A DNA stretch of 64,000 bases from Nicotiana tabacum (Eukaryota > Streptophyta > Magnoliopsida > Solanales > Solanaceae). The stretch is from positions 115,628,698 to 115,692,697 of the forward strand of contig NC_134096.1 of NCBI RefSeq assembly GCF_000715075.1, in the 5' to 3' direction. Both the position numbers and the translations under genes were made by a program. Shown piece by piece: positions 1-10,934 of this stretch (within the stretch, counting starts at the first letter, position 1; every line of letters begins with the position of its first letter). A model generated the notes under the pieces. That model was not told the DNA's origin. It was given only the letters and a program-made list of their open reading frames with translations, and made no database searches.

Positions 1-1302
1 GGTGGCCTTGGCTTTCAGCCGGCCACAGTTAAGAGAGCTAAAATAATATAGAAGGTGAAAGTGAGAGAATAACAGTAGTTATTAAGCAATTAGAGTCTGT
101 TCAAAGGGAATTAGATGAGGGATTTATATAGTGGTAAAATCAGGCGGATAAACAAGGAAAGAAATCAAGTAAACATGAACAAAAAGAGTAAAATCTCGCA
201 TGCAAATCAGTAGAGCAACCCGAAAGGAAAGAAATCAAACTCCAAACCCTAGTTAGGGGTTAAAAACTCAAAATCGGCCAACTGGTATGAAGAATCAGGC
301 TATTCTTCATGTATATGGACGAGATTTATCCAAATCTCCAAGATTGAGTTGAACGGGCCCGATTCTGAGAGATAGTACTTGTCAAGTTTAGGCAAGTACT
401 AAGTAACACCATTGTCGCGTAGATACTGATGCGGTAACAAAAATAAGAAAGGTGAATTATAAGGAGATTCCATTGTCTAGCCGGAATGGGAGAGTGATTG
501 GAGATGGTGCGGATAGGGCTTCTCAGAGGAGAGGAAGGTTCTAGGGATTTTAGGGGCGGCATGTGAATAAAAATGGGTTAGGGTTTTTGGGTGAGGGGAT
601 CTAAAGAGATGAGTAGGTTTATTATGGGTCGTTGATCATTTGAGATCAACGGCCAGTATCAAAAGGGGAAGCGAGGCGGGTTACTTCACGGGTCGCGACC
701 GGGTTATGTAAAGGAGGGTTTGGTTTGGGCTACTGAGAGGTGAGATGGGGTGGGCTTAATGTTTTTGGCCTTGAATTTGTCCGAAATATTGGCCTGTTTT
801 GGGCCAACTCTTGAAACCCTTTAAAATTAATTTAAAATAAATTATTAAAACGTCTAATAAATTGTAAAAAAAAATTATACTGTAAAAATATTTGAAAATA
901 ATAATTCAACATTATAAAAATAAAAAAAATGCTACTTTGGAATAAATAATATAATAAATATAATAATTTATAGAATATAGGTTATTATTGCAAAATTATG
1001 TAAATAGCTCACAAAATACAAATATAATTATGTGAAATGAAGTAAAATATTTTAGAGCATGTATGTAGGTGTAAATAAAAAATTTGAGTGATTAAGTCAT
1101 CACAAAATAATTTGAAAAGATAATTAATAAATAATCAAGTAGTTTAAATGCAAAGAAATCAATTTTAAAGCTCTAAAACAATTTATGGAAAGTTATAGAA
1201 AATACTTGTATAAGTCTTGTAAATTAAGTAATGATGCAAAATGATGTTTTGAAAGTATATATGCTCATTTGAATAATATGAGGGAAAAATTGGGTATCAA
1301 CA
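1..1302 (-). mobile_element. 3' LTR of Tat/Ogre-like retrotransposon (partial, cut by window edge)
   Basis: Positions 1-1302 align end to end with 18640-19942, with scattered substitutions and almost no net length change, and the similarity stops abruptly after the CA at 1301-1302. Read on the minus strand both copies begin TGTTGATACCC, a normal LTR start. The polarity matches the internal genes, which all read on the minus strand, so this is the 3' LTR. Its other end lies left of the window. The many differences between the copies mean the insertion is not recent. Confidence 0.9.
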
Positions 1303-1315
1303 GCTGCCCATCTTT
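1303..1315 (-). other. Candidate polypurine tract next to the 3' LTR
   Basis: The minus strand reads AAAGATGGGCAGC immediately before the LTR start TGTTGATAC. This is the expected place for the plus-strand DNA primer of an LTR retrotransposon. It is purine-rich but not purely purine, so the call rests mainly on position. Confidence 0.4.
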
Positions 1316-1834
1316 ACTCGGGAATGATGAAAGAGTTGTCGGGTAGATAAAATGATGACCAATTTTGCGACGAATGATGTGGTTTGAAAAAATGGGGGTC
1401 GAACCCTGGTTCTTGAGTTGCCTACATATCCCCGGTATTACAGGACTCAGGCCGTGTGTAGTTCTGCATCCAACGGTGAACGAAACCGATGGAGTTGTTA
1501 TAAAGGTGGTTGTATGTTTCGAAAAGGATCTTTTGGATGCGATATTGTCGTGGGTAACGGATAATTTTAGGTGGAGTCATGAATGCGAATTTGGACGTTA
1601 CAGGTGTATCACAAGGCAGATATTTGAATGGTTATAGAGTAAAGGCAGTCAATTACTGGTTGTCGGTTCTGTTTGAGGTAGTCGAAGGATGTGAACATTG
1701 TGAATGAAAACCAAAGCGATAATTGCTCTTGTTTGTAGAACGGTTACCTTCCGAGTTACTTACAAAACTTAAAACATGATGCACGCAAATATATATGGGT
1801 TATTGCAAAAATTTAAACATGATGCAAATTTCCT
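1316..1834. other. 3' untranslated part of the Tat/Ogre-like element, no gene seen
   Basis: This lies between the LTR boundary and the tandem repeats. The open frame at 1365-1637 on the plus strand is antisense to the element and matches nothing I recognise. Confidence 0.5.
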
Positions 1835-2105
1835 ATGGACCATGAAAGTTGTCTTCGGATGATGAGGATTGTATCCTTAGACCATGACGTCCTGGGCCAT
1901 GACGAGTATGGTAAGGGATTCGCAGGCCATGGAATGGTGTCCTCGGGCCATGAAGATGGTGCCTCTGGACTATGACGCCTTTGAATAATGATATGCAGTT
2001 TTGAGAGATCCTCAGGCCATGAAATGGTGTCTTCAAGCTATGAGGATGGTGCCTTTGGACTATGATGCCTTCGGACAACGTGGCGATGTTTCAGCCCATG
2101 AAATG
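1835..2105. repeat. Degenerate tandem repeat A (GGCCATGAARATGGTG type)
   Basis: Imperfect units of roughly 30 bases with the words GGCCATGA, ATGGTGTCTTC and GGACTATGACGCCTT recur from about 1835 to 2105. The unit differs from that of the adjacent array at 2187-2890. It lies in the 3' untranslated region of the element. Confidence 0.7.
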
Positions 2106-2186
2106 CAAAGATATGGGCGATATCGATTGTTTTATATATAAAATAGGTGATTCTTAGCCATATGCGAAGACGAGACAATATAAGGC

Positions 2187-2890
2187 TTAGTCTTGTATAA
2201 GGGCAGTGTTTAACCCTATGCGAAAAAAGGAGACAGTGCTTAGTCTCGTGCAAGGAAAGGAGACAGTGATTAGTCTCTGGCAAGGAAAGGCAGTGCTTAG
2301 CCTTATGAAATAATGGAGGCAATGCTTAGACTCATGCAAGGAATGGAGACAGTGTTTAGTCTCATGCAAAAAAAGGCAGTGCTTAGCCTTATGCAATGTG
2401 GAGGCAATGCTTAGCCCCATGCAAGGAATAGAGACAGTGTTTAGTCTCATGCAAAGAAAGGCAGTACTTAGCCTTATACAATAATGGAGGCAATGCTTAG
2501 CCTCACGCAAGGAAAGGACACAGTGTTTAGTCTCATGCAAAGGAAGGCAGTGCTTAGCCTTATGCAATGTGGAGGCAATGATTAGCCTCATGTAAGGGAA
2601 GGAGACAATATTTAGCCTCATGCAAAGAAAAGCAGTGCTTAGCCTTATGCAATGTGGAGGCAATGCTTAGCCTCATTCAAGGGAAGGAGACAGTGTTTAG
2701 CCACATGCAAAGAAAGGCAGTGCTTAGCCTTATGCAATATGGAGGTAATGCTTAGCCTCATGCAAGGGAAGGAGACAGTTCTTAGTCTCTGGCAAGGAAA
2801 GGAGACAGTGCTTAGTCTCATGCAAGGTGAGGGAAGTGTTTATCCCTATGCAACGATAAGGGAAGTGCTTAGCCCTATGCAAAAAATCAA
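2187..2890. repeat. Tandem array of short inverted-repeat units (3' UTR minisatellite)
   Basis: About two dozen units of 25-30 bases share the core CARTGCTTAG followed by ATGCAAGGAA. Three versions alternate, with arms GAGGC/GCCTC, GAGAC/GTCTC and AAGGC/GCCTT, giving a higher-order period near 83 bases. Two final units use GGG/CCC arms. Each unit can fold into a small hairpin, and arm changes are mostly compensated. Long reading frames across the array on both strands are repeat artefacts. Tat-lineage elements are known to carry tandem repeats in the 3' UTR that can seed satellites. Confidence 0.9.
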
Positions 2891-3629
2891 TGACTAAATG
2901 TGAGAAGATAAAGCATTTCTTAGCTTGATGTGTTTGTGTTTGGCAATTCTTGTTGTTATGAAGATAGTGATCTTGTTGTGTGTATATATTTATGAAAGTT
3001 CCTGTTATATTCATTGTGCCTGCATCCAAAGAAAAATCGTGAGTTTTGTGGGGGCATGGTTAGTTGGTGCTCTTGATTCCTTGCTTCACCTTTGCTCTTG
3101 TCTTGAGGTCCTACTTGAGTCACCCTGGGTAACGTGTGGATGCCATAGAAACAAAAATTTGAAAAACATGCATGCATTTGACAAATTATTTGTAAAAATA
3201 TAGTTATTTGAAATATGTGGTAATGCACGAGATCAAATAATTTGATGAACTGATGACTGTGAAACATTTTGAGATATCACAACCTCCTTGATTCGGAATT
3301 TTAAGGATACTCCTCAAAATTTTGTCCCAGTTAAAATGCATACTTCCGGTAACCCATTCCTTGGCGGTTCCAAACGTGATGAGATCGGGCAAACTCGAGA
3401 TCTTGCCCCAGTTTCTGACCATAGGGGAAATGAAGATTTTATTATGATGTGACCGAACCCACGGGGCTGCTTACGTATCCACTCTTAAACGGGAATCAGG
3501 TTAAGCGTAGTTCAGTTACATCAAATATAAAGTGCAAACATAATCTTAAACATTGTATCTCTTGACTGCGTATGAATTGATAGGTTTTGGCCAAATCTCT
3601 CCGTCTATTTCTGCAAGTATAAGTGCTCC
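2891..3629. other. 3' untranslated region between integrase and tandem repeats
   Basis: No conserved frame is visible here. It links the end of the integrase frame at 3630 with the repeat array, and nothing else can be called. Confidence 0.4.
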
Positions 3630-6600
3630 TCATGTCAATACCCGATGAACCATATAAGGGCCTTGCCAGTTGGGTGAGAATTTCCCCTTTGCTTTATCCT
3701 GATGTAGGAAGATTCGTTTCAACACCAAATACCCCGGTGTGAATTGCCTTGACCTGAACTTTTTGTTGAAAGCTCTTGCCATCCTGTTCTGGTAGAGTTG
3801 ACCGTGACACACTGCATTCATTCTTTTTCTATCACTGAGAGCTAATTGTTCATACCGGCTTCGTACCCATTCCGCATCGCTGAGCTCGGCTTCTTGTATG
3901 ATTCTTAAAGAAGGAATTTCCACTTCGGCGGGAATAACGACTTCAGTACCATAAACCAGTAGGTAGGGAGTTGCCCTAGTTGATGTGCGAACTGTGGTGC
4001 GATACCCAAGTAAAGCAAATAATAGCTTCTCGTGCCATTGTTTTTAATTGTCCACCATTTTCCTCAATATCTTCTTGATGTTCTTGTTGGCGGCTTCTAC
4101 GGCTCTGTTCATTTGCGGCATGTATGATGTGGAATTCCTATGCTTGATCTTGAATGTTTCACACATGGCTTTCATCAGATCGTTGTTGAGATTGGCGGCA
4201 TTGTCAATAATGATTGACTCTGGTACTCCAAATCATCAAACAATGTGGTCCTGAACAAAATCCGCTACAACCTTCTTAGTTATAACTTTATAAGATGCAG
4301 CTTCAACCCATTTTGTGAAGTATTCTATGGCCACCAAAATGAACCTATGTCTGTTTGAGGCAGTGGGTTCGATTGGTCCGATGACATCCATACATTAAGT
4401 GGAGAAAGTCCAGGGTGAACTTGTTGCATTAAGTGGAGAAAGTCCAGGGTGAACTTGTTGCATTAAGTTCGTTGGGTGGTACTCATATCATGTCAGCATG
4501 TATCTGGCATTGGTGACACTTTTGAACGTACTTGATATAGTTTGTTTCCATAGTCATCCAGAAATATCCTGCTCTTAGTATCTTCTTGGCTAAAATGAAA
4601 CTATTCATGTGCGGTCCACAAGTTCCGGTATGTATTTCCTCGAGCAATCTGGATGCCTCCTTGGTGTCGACACATTGCAGTAATCCCAGGTCACGAGTCC
4701 TTCTATACGGAATTCCTCCACTTTGAAAAAAATGGTTGGCTAATCTGCGAAGCGTGCGCTTCTAAGTGTGGGTAGCGCTCTCTGGTTATTCTCATTTTTC
4801 CAAGTACTTCTTGATGTCGTGGAACCACGGGTTTCCGTCAATCTCTTCTTCAACATGAGCATAATAAGTTGACTGCTTATGAATTCCTATTGGGATAGGA
4901 TCGATGAAATTCTTATCTAGGTGTTGTATCATGGAAGACAAAGTGGCTAATGCATCTGCAAACTCATTCTGAATCCTCGGAACATGTTTGAATTATATCT
5001 TTGTGAACCTCTTGATCAGCTCTTGTACATAGTGAAAATATGGCAATATTTTGGTGTTCTTCGTAGCCCATTCCCCTAGAACCTGGTGCACCCAAAGATC
5101 TGAATCTCCCATTACTAGCAGTTCCTGAACGTTCATGTCAATGGACAATCTGGGTCCCAGGATGCATGCCTCATATTCTACCATGTTGTGTATGCATGAA
5201 AACCCGAGTTTTGCGAATACTGGATAGTGTTGACCGGTTTCTGATACTAAGACAACTCAGATACCTACTCCTTTGAAGTTTGCTGCTCTATCAAAGAACA
5301 TCCTCCAACCATCATACGCCTCGGTGACATCTTCTCCTACAAATGACACCTCCTCATTGGGAAAATATGTTTTCAATAGTTCGTATTCTCTGCCTACGGG
5401 ATTTTCTGCCAAGTGATCTGTCAATGATTGTCCTTTGACTGCCTTTTGAGTTACATAGACGATGTCGAACTCACTCAGCAATATTTGCCACTTTGCTAAC
5501 TTACCTGTAGGCATGGGTTTCTGAAAGATGTATTTTAGCGGATCCATCCTTGATATGAGATATGTAGTGTATACACATAAATAATTCCCCAACTTCTGAG
5601 CTATCCATGTCAAAGCACAGCAGGTGCGTTCCACCAAAGAGTACTAGGCTTCATAAGGCATGAATTTCTTGCTCAGATAATATATTGCTTGCTCTTTCCT
5701 TACCGTTTCATCATATTGTCCCAAAATGCAACCGAAATCCCCATCTAACATGGACAAATAAAGCAGAAGAGGTCTCCCCGGTTCTGGTGGGACCAGAACA
5801 GGTTGTTTAGATAAATACTCCTTGATTTTGTCGAAGGCCTTCTGGCATTCTTCAGTCCATCTTGTCGCAGCATCTTTCCTTAGCGTTCTGAAGATTGGCT
5901 CACATATCACGGTTGATTGCGCTATGAAGCGGCTGATGTAATTGAGTCACCCTAAAAAACTCATCACATCTTTCTTATTCTTTGGAGGCGGAAAGTCCCG
6001 GATAGCTTTGATTTTTGATGGGTCTAACTCAATACCTCGGCGACTGATGATGAATCCTAAAAACTTTTCAGTAGGGACTCCGAAGGCACATTTTGCCGGA
6101 TTCAACTTCAAATTGTATTTTCAAAGCCGGTCAAAAAATTTCTTCAAGTCTACTATGTGATCCGAACTCCTTTTAGATTTGATGATAACGCTATCCACGT
6201 ACACCTCTATTTCCTTGTGTATCATATCGTGGAAGATGGTTGTCATGGCTCTCATGTAGGTGGCTCCGGCATTCTTCAGGCCAAATGACATCATTTTGTA
6301 ACAGTATATTCCCCATGTGTGATGAAGGCTATCTTCTCGGCATCCTCTTCATCCATCCAGATCTGATGGTATCCCACAAAGCAATCCACAAAGTATTGGA
6401 GTTCATTCTTGGCACAGTTGTCAATCAGTATGTGTATGTTGGGCAACGGGAAATCATCTTTGGGACTTGCCCTGTTCAGGTCTCGGTAATCAACAAATAC
6501 TCTAACTTTCCCATCTTTCTTTGGGACTGGCACAATGTTGGCCAACCAAGTCGGGTATTCGACCACTCGGAGAACCTTGTCTTTGATTTGCTTGGTGACC

Positions 6601-7020
6601 TCCTCTTTTATCTTCAAACTCATATCCGGCTTAAACTTTCTTAGCTTTTGCTTCACCGGTGGACACATGGGATTGGTAAGTAGCTTGTGAGCTACTATGG
6701 ATGTGCTTAAACCAGTCATATCATCGTAGGACTATGCAAAGATGCCTTTATATTCTTTTAGGAATATGATATACTCTTGCTTCTCTGACGGTGATAGATG
6801 AATGCTTATACGTGTTTCCTTGACCATTTCGGAATCCCCTAAGTTAACGGCCTCAGTTTCTTCCAAATTAGAATTTGGCTTGTTCTCAAAGTTTTCTACT
6901 TCTCGGATGGTTTCCTCGGGTATTATATCATCTTCCTGATCCTCTGAAACACTGTCCTTATGTTGCGTTATCTTATTACATATCACAGTCGTAGGTTCAT
7001 CAGGATATGTAATAATTATG
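3630..7020 (-). pseudogene. Tat/Ogre-like pol: reverse transcriptase, RNase H, second RNase H, integrase
   Basis: Read on the minus strand, the RT region (6719-5944) has the motif YRDLNRASPKDDFPLP and a GYHQIWM block. RNase H follows (about 5910-5380) with WTEECQKAFDKIK and LLYLSMLDGDFG. A second RNase H-like stretch (about 5330-4950) has FFDRAANFKGVGI, YEACILG and GDSDL, the double RNase H layout described for the Tat lineage. Integrase (about 4640-3630) has HCQIHAD of the zinc finger, then WCMDVIGPIEP, IIIDNAANLNND and an AVEAANKN block for the D,D,E triad. In-frame stops are frequent, the RT YVDD box reads YVDS at 6201-6190, and a 34-bp duplication shifts the integrase frame. The copy is dead. 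Confidence 0.92.
4393..4460. repeat. 34-bp exact tandem duplication inside integrase
   Basis: The unit beginning CATTAAGTGGAGAAAG occurs at 4393-4426 and again at 4427-4460, followed by the first seven bases of a third copy. Thirty-four is not a multiple of three, so it breaks the integrase frame. It looks like recent slippage or repair. Confidence 0.9.
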
Positions 7021-7302
7021 CTGAAAAGAAATATAAAAGATAATAATAAATATAAAAGCAATAATGCATTAATAAAACTTTTAAAACGTCAACAAGTGCG
7101 GCTCGATGGCTCGAGTAATTATTTAAAAACAAAATACTGAAAAATATCTCAAATGCTCAAAACTATTTTAAAATAATTCATGCTAATTTGCCAGGCTACC
7201 TAGGAACTCGACGGGCCCGGGATGGCGCAGCGGTCCAGTTCTTGATGGTAAGGTCTTCCTACTTCTCAACAATTGCACTACAGTCTGAATGGTAAGGTCT
7301 TC
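7021..7302 (-). other. AT-rich spacer between protease and RT, possible Ogre-type intron
   Basis: On the minus strand the protease frame closes at about 7303. The next coding stretch begins right after TTCTTTTCAG, whose AG ends at 7021. The spacer is AT-rich with a pyrimidine run before that AG, as in a plant 3' splice site. Ogre elements are known to splice an intron out of this part of pol. The donor is not resolved. A tandem duplication at about 7239-7335 lies at its upstream end. Confidence 0.45.
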
Positions 7303-8349
7303 CTACTTCTCCTCCTCAACAATTGCACTACAGTCCATGTCTTCTTCATCTAGAAACAGCTTCCTCATGCCAGCCAAAACCCCATCTTCCTCATATCCCC
7401 ACATCATGTCAGTTTGATGGAATGCCTGGTGCAGAGGTGGTACCGGTTGTTCTAGTGGATAATAAGGAGCACGCCATGGTGGTGACCAATCCTGGTATTC
7501 TTGCCATATGTATTCGTATCCGAGTCCAAAAGTCGTACCATGGTATTGTGGTTGTACAGGTTTGGTGATCCCTTGAAGATTTTTGCTGAGACCCTTGCCG
7601 GGTTCATACCCCGTCCATAGCAGTATGTTTTCTATCTTGTTGCTCCACCATCGGTCCTTTTCAATTGCGTTGACTCGTTCAATGTGATGGTATGTTTCTC
7701 CACCCAGCTTCTTTCTGTTTTCAATGACCGAAACGATTTGATTAGTATAGGTGGGGTTACTTCCATCTCCATGGATGATCACTTCCTGATGATTCCACTC
7801 AAACTTCATAGCTTGATGCAGCATTGAAGCCACTGCGCTGGAGGCATGTATCCATGATCGTCCCAACCATAGGTTATAAGTAGCAGATATATCTAGCACT
7901 TGGAACTCAATATCAAACCAAGTCGGGTCCATCTGTAGACTGAGGTTGATTTCTCCAATGGTGGCTCTCTAAGATCCATCAAATGCCTTCACATTCATGC
8001 TTCTCATTCGTATCTCGTGCAAGCATTTACCTAGTCTTTTTAGAGTGGTCAATGGACATATGTTGATATTTGAACCTCCATCTATAAAGACCCTGGCAAT
8101 GAACTTATCTTCAAATTGCACCGTGATGTGTAACGCCCTGTTGTGAATCAGTTCTTCTGGAGGTAATTAATCTTCATGGAAAGTGATTTTTTGACTTTCC
8201 AATACATGTCCGACCATGTTAGCCATCTCTCCACTAGTGATGTTGGTGGGTACATAAGCTTCACTTAACACCTTCATCAAAGTATTTATGTGCGCATCTG
8301 AGTTTTGCAGCAGTGACAAGATGGATATCTGAGCGGGAGTTTTGTTCAA
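7303..8349 (-). pseudogene. Tat/Ogre-like aspartic protease with G-patch-like C-terminal region
   Basis: The minus-strand frame carries VFIDGGSNINICPL at about 8095-8050, the DGG-type active-site motif of Tat-lineage retropepsins. The following frame (7932-7303) includes WLGRSWIH and then a glycine-rich stretch with GYEPGKGLSKNLQG and FGLGYE that resembles a G-patch. The two open pieces (8349-8167 and 7932-7303) share one frame but are separated by stops near 8166 and 7969. The frame is offset by one from gag, so either a frameshift was used in life or an indel has accumulated. Confidence 0.8.
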
Positions 8350-8485
8350 GTGGTCGACAATAGAGTACTCTCTCGCTTGTACCTTTCTCCAAAGATCATC
8401 AGTGCCGGTCTCGACAGCAGGTGGCTTAGGTGCAACTTATTTGCTTGTTCCTCCCAGATTCTCAGGTTTATAAACTCTACCAATT

Positions 8486-10645
8486 CTAGTCATACCTTGC
8501 GCCATGCTCCATTTTTGCTTTTCCCTTTCTCTTCGCTTTCGCAACATAATCCCATGGAATGGCATTAGACTTGTAATATGGCATGGCAGCTACCATCACA
8601 GTAAAGGGTGTGGCTACCTCAACTTCAAATGGTGCTTGGGTTTGTACCACAACTGGCATGAGGTTGACTGGAGATATTTTTGGAATGTCCCCCTCTCGGA
8701 TGAGTCCGATGGACCCTTCCTGATCCCATTCTTCATTAGTTTCTATCACATTCACTCCCTCACCTCTATGATCCGGGAGAGGGTTGTTACGAACATTTGG
8801 TGAAACTTCCTTTGCTTGTATAACCTTAGTGTTGATCAGTGTCTGAATCTTATCTTTCAACGTGCAACACTCCTCAATAGTATGACCCTTTATGCCTGAA
8901 TGATAAGCACATATTTTGTTGGGGTTGATCCATTGGGATGGGTTTTCCACAACAACAAAAGGGATAAGAGTAACATAACTAGCGGTCTTCAGTCTCAGAT
9001 ACAATTAGTCTATAGGTTCAGCAATTAGGGTATATTGTCTAGGAGGTCTGTGGTCAAAATTTGGACGTGGCTTCGGGTAGTTTTGGCGGACGGGTAGAGG
9101 CAAATGGTAATATACAGGTTGGGTATTATATTTATGGTAGGTGGTAGCAGGGTGTTGGTATCTTTGGGGTGAGGGTTGATATATGGGTGGAGGTGTTTGG
9201 TATGTGAGGGAAGACTTGGGGCCCTAGGCTACCATTACAGCACCCACTTCTTTCTTCTTCGAAATGCCTCCTGATTGTAAAGCTTTATTTGTGGCCTGTG
9301 GTGCCTCGAAATTGGTTACCATCCAATTCTTAAGTCCTTCTTCTATTCTTTCTCCTAACTTGATGATGTCGGAGAACTGGTGATTTTCAATAACCATCAA
9401 CCTTTTGTAATACTACGGATCTTGAGCTTTGACAAAGAACTTGTTCATTTGTTCCTCTTCAAGTGTTGGCCTTACCTTTGCGGCTTTTGATCTCCAATGA
9501 GTAGCATACTCGTGGAAGGTTTCGGTCGGATTCTTCTTGAGGTTTTGAATGTAGAAAACATCTAGTGCGTTTTTCGTGTTGAACCTGAATCTATCCATGA
9601 AGTCTGATGCCATACTCACCCAATTAACCCACTTCTTTGGGTTTTGACTAATATACCAAGACAAGACATCTCCCGTGAGGCTTCGCATGAACAGTTTCAT
9701 TCGGATTTGTTCATTCTTGTCTACTCTTACAAGCTTGTCACAATACGTTCTCAGATGCACTTTTGGGTCACCGGTTCCATTGAACATTTCGAACTTAGGA
9801 GGTTTGTAACTCTGCGGCAGTTCTACATCCGGCTGAATACACAGGTCCTCATAGTTTAGACCACAAATGCCTTTACCACCTTCAACACTCTGAACTCTAC
9901 CAGTGAGCTTCTTGAGTTCCTCCGCCATGTTTTTAATGAGTAGGTCCTTCTCATATGATTCGGGTATGTATAGGGTTTGCTGCGGGGTGTGGGGTAAAGT
10001 TTTCACATATATCGGATTGCTTTGATGGATTCCTGGAACTTGGTTATAAGGGTAGTCATTGGTCGAGTGTTGAGGATCGGGAGTAGGCTGTGGTGCATTC
10101 TGGGCGGTGTGATAAGTAGTGGTTTGTGGGTATTGAGTTGGATGATGGTGGTGTTGTTGAAGGGTTGGTACTGGTGGTGGGTTAAGGTTCTGGGGAGGTG
10201 CGGGATATTGGTGTGGTGCGAGAGGATTTGGTGGTGCGAGAGGATTTTATGTGTTTTGTGGCGGTGTTTGGTTCTGGGTAGTCGGACTTTGCTTGTTAAT
10301 ATCGGGAACATTGAGAGTAAGGGAAATGTTTGCCAATTTCCAGACCTACTCAAGCTCGCCCTGCAGTTCCAGGATTTTCTGCTCCAAACGTAAGATCAAC
10401 TCTTTATGTGCCGGAGTACTTCGGCCATCTGAAGTTTCAACGTTTTCTGCTATAGTAGCATTGTCTTTCCTGATTCCACTTAAATCATCCATTTTCTCTT
10501 TTCCTTTGCCTTTGAGGTCACTTGGTGGAGGAGGAGGTGGAGGACCTCTAGATATGGTGTGGTATGTTGATGATACCAGTATGCACGAACCAACCTTTGG
10601 AAATGGGAATAACCAAAAAGAAAAGAAAAGGCAAAAGCTAATCAA
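8486..10645 (-). pseudogene. Tat/Ogre-like gag
   Basis: Three open pieces (10645-10346, 10006-9413 and 9004-8486) share one minus-strand frame, interrupted by single stops. The N-terminal part is rich in proline and glutamine. The middle has the retrotransposon gag core with YKPPKFEMFNGTGDP, LRTYCDKL, SLTGDVLSWY and FHEYATHW. The C-terminal part has CAYHSGIKGHTIEEC, the zinc-knuckle-like signature usual in Tat gag proteins. Several stops look like glutamine codons changed to TAG. It belongs to the same element as the pol described downstream. Confidence 0.9.
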
Positions 10646-10934
10646 GTTAGTAAGGTGAAATAAAATAGTGTTTGCAATATTTAAACATGTTCCACAAAGT
10701 CATGCAATAATTCGCATACTAATTTGGGGACCTCATTGTGCCTGAGGTAGGCCTAAGTGACACACAGACTTAGAGAAAATTGATGCCAACATTTGCGTCA
10801 TTTCATTAATGCGAAAAATGAGTCAAACCTTTACTAAATCGACAATAATACTAAAGTTACTAATGACATCTAGCCTTATTACAATCGAAATCTAAAGCTA
10901 AGCTAGAAAGCAGTAAAGAACATCATTTCCTAGT
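10646..10934. other. Spacer between ORF1 and gag of the Tat/Ogre-like element
   Basis: No conserved frame is seen. It is non-coding leader between the two minus-strand genes. Confidence 0.4.

Noticed and set aside
2187..2890. CRISPR array
   Set aside because: The regular short repeats have no unique spacers, three versions alternate, no cas genes are present and the genome is plant nuclear.
2038..2897. Long frames on both strands with repeated ETKHCLLSL or KETVLSLMQG peptides, as a repeat protein
   Set aside because: They exist only because a 25-30 bp unit repeats through stop-poor sequence. Frames drift between strands and have no gene context.
10022..10393. Plus-strand 123-codon frame rich in tryptophan, glycine and valine
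   Set aside because: It is the antisense shadow of the proline/glutamine-rich start of the minus-strand gag.
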